From Rostratula benghalensis (lineage: Eukaryota > Chordata > Aves > Charadriiformes > Rostratulidae): a stretch of DNA of 64,000 nt. Positions 1-10,600 of the stretch are shown one piece after another. The notes beneath the pieces are model-generated. The model had not been told where the DNA came from. It worked only from the letters and a program-made list of their open reading frames with translations, and ran no database searches. The stretch lies in the NCBI GenBank assembly GCA_013399305.1, contig VXAI01000380.1, forward strand, positions 558,592 to 622,591, read 5' to 3'. How positions within the stretch are numbered: position 1 is the first letter of the stretch; each line of letters begins with the position of its first letter. A program made the position numbers and the translations under genes.

Positions 1-1950
1 AATTTATGCATGACCATGATCAAAAATAAATCTAGGTTTTTAGGGAAAGTAATGTCTTTTCATGTAGAACTCTGTATACCCAGAACTTGGGGATACTGTA
101 GAGTATTGGAAAATACATGTAATTTTCCTATATTATTTATTAAGAACGTAGTGGACCCATTTCTCCAAATCCTATTTTTAATATTTATTGTTCTGCAGTT
201 GCATCGAAGCCTTACAACCACAAGAAACATGTTTGCTTCAAGAAATGTACTGATAACTTATGTGCACTTACAACTCAGTATGGTACCCTGAAATTTAAGT
301 GCCATGATTAATGCCAAGTTGTGAGAATTACAGCTAAAGTGAGCAGGACAAAGTGTTCTTTTCCTGTGGACTCTCCAAGACTTCTAGGGAGAAATGACAA
401 ATTTACCTCACTGCTGGTACACAATGGGAATATTTCTTTTGGGACTTTGTGCACATACACAATGTACAAACCCAAGAGAATATGCAGGACTGTAGCAGCT
501 CTACCTACAGGAAGGTATTCCTGGGGGTAAGGTTCAGCCTGTTATCCAAGCTGCAATGTTTTTTGCATGAGTTACTAGAAGCTCAAGTACTCGTATTCCC
601 TGAGAATGCTAGTGTGACAAGTCCTTCCACACCGGCTTTTGCGTGACAGCATAAGAAAAAAAACATACAAACAAACAAACAAAAAACCCCCCAAACCAGA
701 CACAAATTGAAAAACAGAAGACTAATCCTTCTCAATAACAAAAATGTCTAGCAAAACTGGGGCAAACCGTCAGGTTCCGAACTTTCCTTCTTCTAGCCAT
801 GTACTTCTTACAAAAAAGTAGTCCATGAAAAAGCAGCACTACTGAGCAAACTGTCATATTTACCATAGACTAAGAGCTGATGTACTAGGTCATCAGGCCG
901 GATACCTACCGAGTTACTGGCTCCATCACAAGGCAGGCCTCACCTAAGTTTCTGGAAAGTCTCGATATTTCAAAGTCTTCTGGACAAAAAATAGGAAGTG
1001 GGGATGGTCGAGGCTGTATTAGGGACAAGCCACCTCTGCTTAGCTGCACAAACAGGCAGCAAGGTGGGGGGTTTTAGGAGGGTCCGCGGTTATTTACCTT
1101 CAAATGTAAATATTACTTACTCCAGGGAATAAGGCTAACATACTGGAAGTGCAGGCAAGACAAGGTATATTTGCCCTTCTCCAGCCGGGGCCACAGGAAA
1201 TGCGGGGCTGTAGCAGCGGCAGGGCCCGGGCTGGACTCCCTGCCCCTGGTGGGGACAATTGATCACTGTTTGTACCCTCCGCTGTTCCCCTTTGGAAATG
1301 CTAACTAGGTTATCCAGCGCCTCTTTTGATGTACTGGTAGGTGCTATTAGATAGTCAATTAGGCATCAACGAGATCGATTGTTTGGGAATAGATGCTCTT
1401 CTGTTTGAAGTCCCGAGAACACTAACAGGGCCATCACTCGGGCGCTCCTTTGCCCGCGGGAACAATGCGGACAAACACAAAATAAATGACCCTCCCGGCA
1501 GCGCTGCACCCTCCTCTCTCCCGGCTCACACGCTGCAAGCTCAGATATTCCTATTCAGCAACGCTGGGAACAAACACAGGCTTTGCATTAAAACAGTTTA
1601 TCGGGGCAATCTCATTTCGGTCATGGCGCAACTAATGGACAAAGCGCCTGGACACCTTCAGTACACGCTAACTCCGGACAAAACAGTGCTTGAATTCCCA
1701 TAGGCACCATCACCACCCTTGCCTGAGGACTCGTGACACCTCCACACTTGCTCAGAATTGCCCAAGCAGAATAACCAAGCACTAAAACAAGAAGTAAAGC
1801 GCTTAACCTACCTGAATACCTGAGCTGCCCAGATTAGCTCCCCACTAGATACCATTTGGAGGTCGCACTAAACTGAGTCTTAGACAGTTTAAGAAGTAGC
1901 TATAAAGGAGAAGCAATAAAGCCTGCATAAGGAACAAGTCGAGATCAAGA
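1..1950. other. Non-coding flank on the 3' side of VENTX
   Basis: No gene can be supported here. The first ~1.1 kb is ordinary AT-rich sequence with a short (CAAA)n run near 665-686. From about 1.2 kb the DNA becomes richer in G+C and CpG and is free of recognisable repeats. It carries several transcription-factor-like words: AACAATG at 1461-1467 (SOX type) and CTTTGCATTA at 1581-1590 (octamer-like). A 120-codon open frame at 1341-1703 begins with GTG and has no recognisable protein content. I read the stretch as possible regulatory DNA (inference). Confidence 0.4.
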
Positions 1951-1998
1951 CATCTTTATTCCTGCTCCCGCTTCGGTGGGATTTATCAAGTTAATTGT

Positions 1999-2045
1999 CA
2001 TCTAATTGCCTATCAAAGAAAGAGGTAATAGGCAGCAATTAGATG
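1999..2045. promoter_or_regulatory. Palindromic homeodomain-site cluster
   Basis: The left arm 1999-2013 reads CATCTAATTGCCTAT. The right arm 2028-2045 reads ATAGGCAGCAATTAGATG, its inverted complement with a 3-base insertion, leaving a 14-bp spacer. Each arm has a TAATTG/CAATTA homeodomain core, and another TTAATTG lies just upstream at 1991. The 12-mer CATCTAATTGCC occurs again at 7121-7132, about 60 bp upstream of the VENTX TATA box. That fits a homeodomain-bound enhancer, possibly an autoregulatory one, but function is inferred only. Confidence 0.4.
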
Positions 2046-2109
2046 TAATGGCCTGCCAGTGCGAAATCTCTCCTGATTAGCACACAACGCCCAATAACTT
2101 CACCTGGTT

Positions 2110-4250
2110 TGTAAAGAGGAACCTGGAGTGGCTCCACCGTGTCTGGGAGCTGCGGGGGGTGTGAAATCCCCCTACCCTATTCCCACTCCCCTGCTGGCTG
2201 CTCTCGCCAAACTGGGGCAGGTGTTAACCAGCGTGGGCTGCAGACTTTTTCCTGCCATTACCACGGGGATAATTCAATCACGTTTCTCCCCCTCCGCGCA
2301 CGCACCGCAGGCGAGAAAGGCTTTGAAGTTAGTGCTGTGCTGTGGCGATTTTCCACTCCCATCCCCTTTTCCTCCCCGGGGAGCCCCGTTCCCGGGTACC
2401 CAGCTCTCCCGCGGGAGCCGCCAGGCCGGGAGCTCCAACCGTTCCACAAGCATTAAACTGCTCCTCACCAGCTAATCCACTCGTCTTTTTAATTTGTAGC
2501 TGAATGCAGGCAAAGCTTTGTCTTGCCAGAGAGCATTGCCCTACTGATGGTAATTGTGATGCCATTAAAGACACAAAGGGGAGCCCTAGGAATGGAGGGG
2601 CTCTCAGCCGCGCTGGTGGAGAAGCCCGGGAGCTGATCTGCGGGGCAGCTCACCCTGTGGCTAATGCCGGCTCTCTGGCGAGTAGTGTGCTAGCACAGGA
2701 CCCCTGCGCTAATGCTCTGTATCCCTCACAGAGCAGCCCTTGCCCCCAGCCCCAGGGACTCCCCTGAGCACGTTGTGCCCCGTCCCACCCTGACTCTGAG
2801 GGCAGCTCCCAGGCAGCCCTTTCCAAAACCTGCCTCCTCAGAAGATTCCCTCCTGCTCTAGCCACCCTCCCTACCCCCGAGAGCGGCTCGTCTTTTTCTG
2901 AGCTGGACCGGCGTGGTCCTGGGGACAGAGGCTGCCAGGATCAGGTGGTTCCTGGGGTGATGCTGGCAAGTGGTGCCGGTGCAGCGGGAGCTGCGTTGCC
3001 TGGGTGCACCCTGTGCATCCCCCCCAACATGTTTTAATGGGACACAGGATACGGGATCCAGACGTCGGGGGCAAAACACGGAGGATGAGAAAATCAAATG
3101 AGCAGGAACAAAACATGAAGGGATGTCTGTGTTTATTTCTGCCGGATCAAAGTGAAAACTTGCAACCGCCTTTTAGTAACAGAGTTGGACCGCTTTAGCA
3201 AAAATGAAACGCTTTCACAGAGTTTTCTGAACGGCTGGAATGTGGCAGTTACCTTCTAGAGAAAACCAACTTTTGCAGCCAGAAGAGAAATTATTATGTA
3301 GATATTCGGAGGAATCTGCTCCCATTAGGCACTCAGCCAGGTGAACATCACCTCTTGCAATCATTTGAACAATTGTCGGGAACGGGGACGATATCAGTCA
3401 GCTAGAGCTGCCGAAACCCTGGCTAGGCATTCGGCTTGAGCAAACCTAATGGTTCCTTGGCCACATGTAATGTGATCTTTAGCACCTTTTCAAACATCCC
3501 GACTTCTCCCTCGCCAGCCGCTCTGCAGCTGGTACCCCCGCAGGCAGGACACCCCCTTAGACCCGCACCCCCAAACGACCGCCTCAGCTCGCAAAGCAAA
3601 GCCCCCACCTCCCACGGCCGGTACCGCTCAGCCGCGCAGCCCTGCCTGTCCCAGTGGAGCCCTCACAACCCCCGCGTGCTTAAATCGTGGCAAAATCGCA
3701 ACACTACATCGCGACGTGTTGTCCCGGCAGTCTCAGTTGTCCCGGGCTTGCTGTAAACTTTTGAGGGAAGGGGGCACCGCTTCCCACGCCCCTCCGAGCA
3801 CCGTTAGACTTCGGCAGCCACCTGGACACCCGGCACATCTGGAGCCCTCGCTAAGGTGCGCTCCTGCATCTCCTCTTCCTTCTTGCCCTTCTCGGGGGGT
3901 AGGGAGCCTGCGTCCAAACCCTGTCCTCACGGGAGGGAGTACTTTGTTCTCTCCCCCACCATCCACCCCCGTCCCCCGAACCCTTTAATTTCTCTCCTAC
4001 TTCCCTCGGACTCAGCTGCGGCGGTGCCCGTCCCCCCTTCTCTTTCCCACTCCGCCCTCTTTGGTCCGGGTTTGTGGCGCTCCCGCAGCGCTGCGGGTAG
4101 CCCCGGCCCAGGAGGGTTGTACCTCCCCCCTCCCACCCTGCCGCCTCCGGTACCCCCGGTTCTGGCTTTTAACAGCACAAAGAGCTTTTACTCTTCCTTT
4201 TGTACGCGGTGAGCAAAGCATTTATAAGAGGGGTGGCCATACAAGATTAT
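2110..4250. other. GC-rich, pyrimidine-skewed non-coding block
   Basis: This is a G+C-rich block with no CR1 or LTR sequence and many CpGs. Between about 3.5 and 4.2 kb the + strand is strongly pyrimidine-rich. Overlapping open frames on both strands are low-complexity Pro/Ser/Arg/Gly readings, typical of GC-rich DNA without stop codons. None shows a domain or a sensible splice pattern. It may be a CpG-rich regulatory region or the promoter of an unannotated transcript. A homeobox was looked for on both strands and not seen. Confidence 0.35.
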
Positions 4251-5590
4251 AAGGGTATCACCTAATCCCACCACCACTATCTCCTTCAAGACAGTAGAGC
4301 AAAATCGGGTCTCATGCCCCCAGCCACCCGCCTTTTCCCGGTAAACTGTATATTTATTGACCTTCACTGTTTTGCTATTTTTAAAATGTTACTGCTTTAG
4401 AGTAAAGAAAATAATTCACCGTTGCAGATGTCTTTCCAGAAGCATCCCAGTTCCCTAATGACATATGGAAGTGTCAGCGAATTGCAGGTGTTTTGGGTTT
4501 TTTCCCCCCTTCGAGTCGATATAGTCGTTTAGTAATACCTGACTTGGAGAAATAAATCAATTCAATCGGAATTTTTATCTTGTGTCAACCAATTTCCTTA
4601 ATTCTAAATGCATCGTATTCCAGAAGAATTCTCATCAAGGTTGATAGCAACTGAACTCTTATTAGTGTTTTGAAATTCTAGCATTAGAACCACATTAACC
4701 GTGCAATTACAAACAAATGCTAATATCTCAAAAGGCTAGGAAAATACAGCATGGATTACAAAATAACTAAAGAGGCTTCTAAATGTGACAGCTACTCTGA
4801 ACATCAAAGGGCAGCAGCACATAATGTTGCTTTTTACCAGGTAAGTGTACTCAAGTGGCAGTTTTGGCCCCTGTATACAAAATGACCCTTCAGGCCATTC
4901 ATTTTATCAGCCCAGATTGCAAGTGTGCTGGAAGTCTTCTGATAACCCCCGAGATCAACTCTAGCATGATGGAAAATTTTATTGCTGTTTTCATGTTAGT
5001 TGACAATTGACTTTGAAATAGGCCCTTTCTCTAGCCTGAAATCGGACTATTTTGATCTTACGATTTTCTAGAGCAGTATTCAAATAATAAAAGTAATTAA
5101 AAAGTGCATAGCACAATGGTAACAACTTTACTACCATTTAAGGGAAAACAGCTTTGGAATGTTGCATTTTACCTGATAATCACCCTCATACCCCACTAGG
5201 GCCACGTGAGGTGCTGAGATACTGTTTTATTGATAAGTGTCAAGGCTCGGTAGTACTAATCAACTGAGGCCACACAAGAAAACATGAAGATATATTTACA
5301 TATTTATTTAGGAAGTATTTTTTTTTTTTTACATTTAAAAATTATATTCTATATGTTATTTAAAGAGCTCCAACAGAAAGTATCCGCTCTGCTACTATAG
5401 CGAGCTCAGTATTAAGCATTAGTAACAGGTACATCCACATAGCAGTCCCATCAGAGAACGTGCCACCTAGAAAGTGGCTGAAGGGGTTGGATACCTGCTT
5501 TAGAGGACAAGGAAATCCACGCTTTTCTGCACTCACCCTCAATAAACTGAAGGGAGGTAGAAGAGCTCTAGAGAGTAAGGAATCTATGCT
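4251..5590. other. AT-rich intergenic sequence
   Basis: There is no gene or recognised mobile element here. A T run lies near 5320-5331. On the minus strand, AATAAA hexamers at 5303-5308 and 5226-5231 and an ATTAAA at 5594-5599 could serve as VENTX polyadenylation signals. Which one is used cannot be told from sequence. Confidence 0.4.
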
Positions 5591-5593
5591 TTC

Positions 5594-5599
5594 TTTAAT
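5594..5599 (-). terminator. Possible VENTX poly(A) signal (ATTAAA)
   Basis: The common variant hexamer ATTAAA on the minus strand lies about 330 nt past the VENTX stop codon. Canonical AATAAA hexamers follow at 5303-5308 and 5226-5231, so the 3' UTR could be about 0.35 or 0.6-0.7 kb. Confidence 0.25.
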
Positions 5600-5927
5600 G
5601 AAGAGGATCTCTCTTTTAGGGCAGGATAAATAGCTCTACAATCCTTGTGCAAGGAATTCACGTGAAAGATGGAAAGACTCTTGGTTTGTTAAACCGAGAT
5701 TCCGTTTATATTAGTGTTTGCCCCACTGTGTTTCTATTTTACATGGTTGCCTATAATAAATGCAGGGGGTCTGAAGTCCATGATCCAGATGACGATTTTC
5801 CAGTGTGTCTCTGTAAAATACGTTGCTCAGTGCTGCATCATAACTCCACCAGGAAGCTACAGAAAAGGGCAGCCCGTGTAGCTGTCAGTAGTGCAAATCC
5901 TCCTTAGTCATAGTCCATATTAGAGGG

Positions 5928-6998
5928 TCAGACACCCAGCAAGAAATCTCTGGGACTCCTGTACCCTACAAAGTGGGGTGCCACCCAAAAGCCCACGGGC
6001 TGTGCTCTGCAGGCACTGCTGAGATCCAGGGTGGGTGCCGGCAGCGCCGTCAAGGCGATGCCCCCGGATGCAGTCCCTTCCCGAGGCAGAGGTGGTGGCC
6101 GGGCCACGTATGTGAGCGGCAGGGGCACGACGCCGCTCTGAGGTCCGTAAGGGAGAGGGAGGCTGCAGAAAGGCTCCATCCTCAGCTCCTGCAGCTGACG
6201 CTTGAGCTTCATCCGGCGGTTCTGAAACCAGGTTTTGATCTGGGGGGGAAAAGGGAGGCGGGAAGGGGGAGAGATGAGGTTACCCAGCCCATGCTATGGC
6301 TCATGGCCAGGCCCTGGCCTGTGGACCTGGGTGCCCATGCTCCCTCCTCACCTGCACCTCCGAGAGCCCCATCCTGCCCGCCAGCCGCCGCCGCTCCGCC
6401 GCCCCCAGGTACCGCTGCCGCTGGAAGGAGCTCTCCAGGGTGCTGAGCTGCTCGGCGCTGAAGGCCGTGCGCAGCCGCCGCCCTCCGCCCCTGCCGCCGG
6501 GCTCCTCGGCACCCGAGCACTCGGGATCCCCCTCCGGCGGGGGCTGCTGCTCCGCTGCCCGCGCCTGCTCCCCTGCTCCTGCGGAGAGGGGAGAAAGAGG
6601 TCAGACAGGCCCGGGAACAGTGGGGGTGCCCGCCCACCTCCTTCACCTCCGGGCAGCCACCGGCGCTGCCGGGTCCTTATCCGGGCCCTGGGGTTGGTTC
6701 AGGGCCCCCGTCCGTCCTCCCCATCCCAGTGCAGGAGCTATGGAGTGCCCCGACGGCCGTGTGGGAGACGACGGTTACCTGCAGCAGGGGGGGTCGCCAA
6801 ACGGTCCCGGCTTCTGCCGTCCGTCCCTGCCCGCGGGCCGGTGGACTGCTCCTCGCTCCGCTCGCTCAAGCCAGGGCTGGAGCCGGGCCGGTGGCCCAGG
6901 GCCGCCGAGGACGATCGGTGCGGTGAGCGCTCGGTGGGGCTCTTGAGGGCCTGGCTGCTCTGGGACAACCACTCCACAGAGAAAGGGGCCTTGGTCAT
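5928..6998 (-). CDS. VENTX: VENTX homeobox transcription factor (3 exons, complete)
   Basis: Three exons, 6779-6998, 6352-6578 and 5928-6239, join in frame with GT-AG introns (donors GTAACC and GTGAGG; acceptors CCGCAG and CCCCAG) to give 252 aa, close to human VENTX. The protein starts MTKAPFSVEWLSQSSQ, the N-terminal motif of the Vent2/VENTX family, which fixes the start codon. The homeodomain covers residues 106-165, with F113, L121, F125, W153, F154, N156 and R158 at the invariant positions. Thr152 is homeodomain position 47, the Vent/Bar-type choice. The intron between exons 2 and 3 splits the homeodomain before IKTWFQNRR. Vent proteins are nuclear, BMP/SMAD-induced repressors in ventral patterning and pluripotency (family knowledge). 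KNDC1 upstream on the same strand matches the human gene order. The Pro-rich C-terminus has no recognised domain. Confidence 0.93.
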
Positions 6999-7053
6999 CG
7001 TGTTTTGTTTCGGAGATGCCAGGAAGGAGGGTGTCGGGGAGCACGGCTCCTCC

Positions 7054-7059
7054 TTTATA
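7054..7059 (-). promoter_or_regulatory. VENTX TATA box
   Basis: TATAAA on the minus strand, in the context GGTATAAAGG, lies 56 bp upstream of the VENTX ATG. It predicts a transcription start near 7025-7030 and a 5' UTR of about 30 nt. Further upstream are AGATAAG (GATA type, + strand 7111-7117) and the homeodomain 12-mer at 7121-7132. Confidence 0.6.
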
Positions 7060-7640
7060 CCGCAAGCCCAGGAGGAAAACATTGTTTGTGTAAATACACT
7101 TCAAAGGGCCAGATAAGTATCATCTAATTGCCATCAGTCCTCTCCCCCCAACAAAAGATACCGTTCACACATCGCCACAGCTCGCGGAGGCTCGGCTCCG
7201 CCGTGTCTGCCCCTGGAGGACTTCACTCCGCCGTCAGTGATTTACAGCTCTTGTTACAACCTTTCCCCATGCAAATGGCATTTATAGACTGAGCGGCCTC
7301 AAACGGCGCTGGGGAATGCACCCCCGGGGGAGGGCACAGGTACCAGCATCCCGAGACGCTGGTAGGAGACGGGACACTGCCCTGGAATTGGCTTTTAAAA
7401 TTCTTTTTCGAGCAGAAGATCCACTGTCTAAAGGGATATTCCAAAGCCTGTTCCATTCTTGGCTGAGCACCGCGCTCCCGAGATGGTCTGAGACAAGCAA
7501 GTGGATAAACTCACTCATTGCATTCTTCTGGGACTGCAGCAACAGGCGAAAAGCACCAAGTGTGGGTCGGGGTTCGAAAGAGAAGGTTGTGAAACAGAAA
7601 AAGATAAAGGTCGAGACTGTTCGGTTTTATTAATCAGCTG
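7060..7640. promoter_or_regulatory. VENTX proximal promoter region
   Basis: This is mixed GC-rich, repeat-free DNA directly upstream of VENTX. Visible candidate sites are CATCTAATTGCC at 7121-7132 (homeodomain), AGATAAG at 7111-7117 (GATA), and GTCTGAGAC at 7486-7494, two inverted SMAD boxes separated by one base. Known Vent genes are direct BMP/SMAD targets, so SMAD sites are expected. Use of these particular ones is inferred. Confidence 0.4.
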
Positions 7641-10600
7641 GCTCCTGGCTGCTTATGTAAAATGCATTTTTCTGGACTAAAGAGTCAGGAAAAGACTTAG
7701 AATTAGCATTCTGCTGAGGTTACAGAATTCATCTCATATCTTCCCTCCCAGATCTCTTGCAGCTGTGCAGGTCACAGGTTTCTCTGCTATCTTATTCTCC
7801 CTGTCTTTCCTCTTGGTACCTTGAGCATGGTTTTCAGAAGTGTTCCCATCCTATCTTTGGGATTTTTGTGCACCAGGAACAATTCACTGCTGCAGTAACG
7901 CCCCTGTAGTATATTGACAGAAGGTTCCTAGTGTTTTATGGGTAATTTTTCACTGCAGAGTACCCATGAATTCCCTCCCCTTTCCTTCCCCCATCCTGTG
8001 CAAGAACAGGACTACCGCAGCATTGATAACACTTATCACACCCCTGCTTGGCATCAGTTTGCCTCCAGAAATCATGACTACATGTCTGATTTGCCTGGCC
8101 TTGTTCTTGTTTTCTGCCTTACGCTTACCCTCTGCCACCTACACACAAGCCCCACTTTCAATTTAGCCCGTGACACGCTCTGTTATTCTGCCACTCTGCT
8201 GGATTTCTCGGCATTCACTCCTCTGCGATCACTTAATCTAACTGTTGCCTCCCTCCACTTCTTAGGCTGTCAGTGAGGTAGAGGCTTGAAGACTGAGCTC
8301 CTCCTATTTGGTTATTTAGCCTCTGTCTAAACCTGTCAATGTACATATATATATATATATATAAAGATCTATGTTTTTCTTTATATTAATAAAATAACAT
8401 GTTTTACTCAAACCTCTTGAGTAAACCTCTGTCCTTCCCTAAAACCTATATTTTAGCTCCTGTGCACTCAAAATATGGTTGCTACAGCAAATAGTTTCAT
8501 TGAGTGATGTTGTCTTTCGAGCCCCTTCTAATCTGTCTCTCCTTGCTTGCTCATTTTCATGAACCTTCTCTGCCCTACCAGTGATGCCACTGCTCGAGTT
8601 TAATTGTTTCTGACCAACAAAAATATAAATGCCTTTTAGTTGCCTTTATTTATGTGCTACCACAACCAGACACGGCTGTTATCCTCCTGGAACCCTTTGT
8701 TTCTGGTCTGTGTAAGTACCGGCTGACTCTGAAGCTTGCTCTACAGCAATACCCTGCACCCACTAAAAGAGCTTCCTGGAGAAAATCAAGGGAGCTACTG
8801 TTAAAATGTCTAAATAAGATTCCTAGAGGAAACTAAGGAAACTGGTGTAAAAATGTCGGAACAAAATTTGGAGCATTAATGCCTCATGTACATCTGTTAC
8901 ATACTTTAAAAATTGTACAAACATCTCTAACTTGGACACATACATTTGTGGTGGGTTTTTTGGTTGGTTGGTTGTTGGGGTTTTTCACTCTATGAATGTG
9001 TTTGCCACCCAAGTACTTAAAAGCTCACGCATTTATCCTTCCTAAGAACTTTCTGATTTACAATGGAAAATTTACAGACTTAACTTGACAAAAATGTACC
9101 AGATGTGTTTTAAATTTCCTCTGTTTTATAAACCAAATCCCCTTTCCCTGCCACAGCCTGAATATTTCAAGCACAGGTTCTTAACTATTCTTTTCATTAG
9201 GTACATGTGAAGACTACCCTCACTGCAAACTTGAGGAAGCATTTTAAATTACCAGGGCTTCTGAGTGCCAACTGAGGGCCAGTTCTAGTGCCAACGTATT
9301 TCCCAGAGCAGATCAAGTAGGCAGGAGATGGGATGGAGACATGCAGGAATCTGCTCTCTTACCCAAGTTACTAAATGACAAGTCCCTTGAGCCAGCTGTA
9401 TTTAACATGTGGCCTGGAAGCAGTATCTCCAGTAGGAAGTGGCAATATTAGTGCCATTGCTTGCCTGGAGAATCCTGGCAAGCCTCTGTTGCAGTCAGGT
9501 AAAATGCCTTTCTTGAGGACTACATTTTCATGAATGTCAGAAGAAAGGAATTTCCCTCCAAATTTCATTCTCAATTTAAATCACTTAGATTACATTAACA
9601 GCATTCTGCATCACAGAAGGGGTGAGATCGCATCCCGGGAAGATATACATGTCCCTTGTGCCCAGAATTATTTCCATTCCTAGTCCCTACTAAAAATTAA
9701 ATACACATATAAATAATGAATGCCACTTATATATAACTGATATATATCTATATACAAATATTTTTTTTTAAATGTAAACCAGTCTATCTGTATGGCGTTA
9801 TTTTTTCCAGCTTTATTTTGTGTCAACGAATAAAGGTACTCGGCAAGCTGTTTAATAGGATGAAAAGAATACAGGACATATGATGGTACTCTAAAAAATA
9901 GAAAATCTTGTGTTTTACATGCACCGATACATCTGTCACATAGTTTCTTTGCAGATTTTGAGATATCTTCACCATCTGAGCTGCGAATTGCATCTTTACA
10001 CACTGCTGGTTTATTAATTGCATTTTATTGAGGAAAATTTCACAGCCAAAAGATGGTGTCAAATGTTAATCTCCCAGAGACACAAACTGGTCACACTGTG
10101 ACAAGGTTAAACCAAATCTCATTTCCATTATACATAAAATGTATAAGTATCCTGGATAGATGGCAGATGACTTGTAATGACTGCTACAATATTTATCAGC
10201 TGCTAGTTTAATGTCATCTCAAATTCTTAAGTTGCCTTCTTTCTGTTTCTATGTATTACTCATTAGGTGTTTGTTTGAAAATGTCCCAATAAACTGTGGT
10301 TCCAAAATAGCTTGTTTAAAATTAAGTAATCTTACCAATGTGATGAAAACCTGCTGAAGCTAAAGTCCTTGGGAATTTGTCAGAAAGTGGAGCAGGACTT
10401 GATAGGACCTTTCCCTCAGCTGCTATAAGAAGGTGGAGGAAAAGAGCTCAGACATACTTACATGACAGCCACTAGCAGAAGTCTTAAGATCTGTTTACTG
10501 AAGATCATGACAATATCTGACAAATGAAGTTTGTACAGCCTGTAGTCGCTCTCTTTGGGGAGTCAGCACCCTCCCCGTGAAAATAAGGACCATCAGCTTT

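Noticed and set aside
1341..1703. 120-codon + strand open frame near the left end
   Set aside because: It begins with GTG, has no recognised domain and lies in GC-rich DNA where long frames arise by chance.
6999..7082. In-frame upstream ATG extending VENTX by 28 residues
   Set aside because: The TATA box at 7054-7059 lies inside this extension, and the MTKAPFSVEW start matches the Vent family N-terminus.
6235..7116. 293-codon + strand open frame across VENTX
   Set aside because: It is the antisense shadow of the GC-rich VENTX exons and introns; the homeodomain reads on the minus strand.
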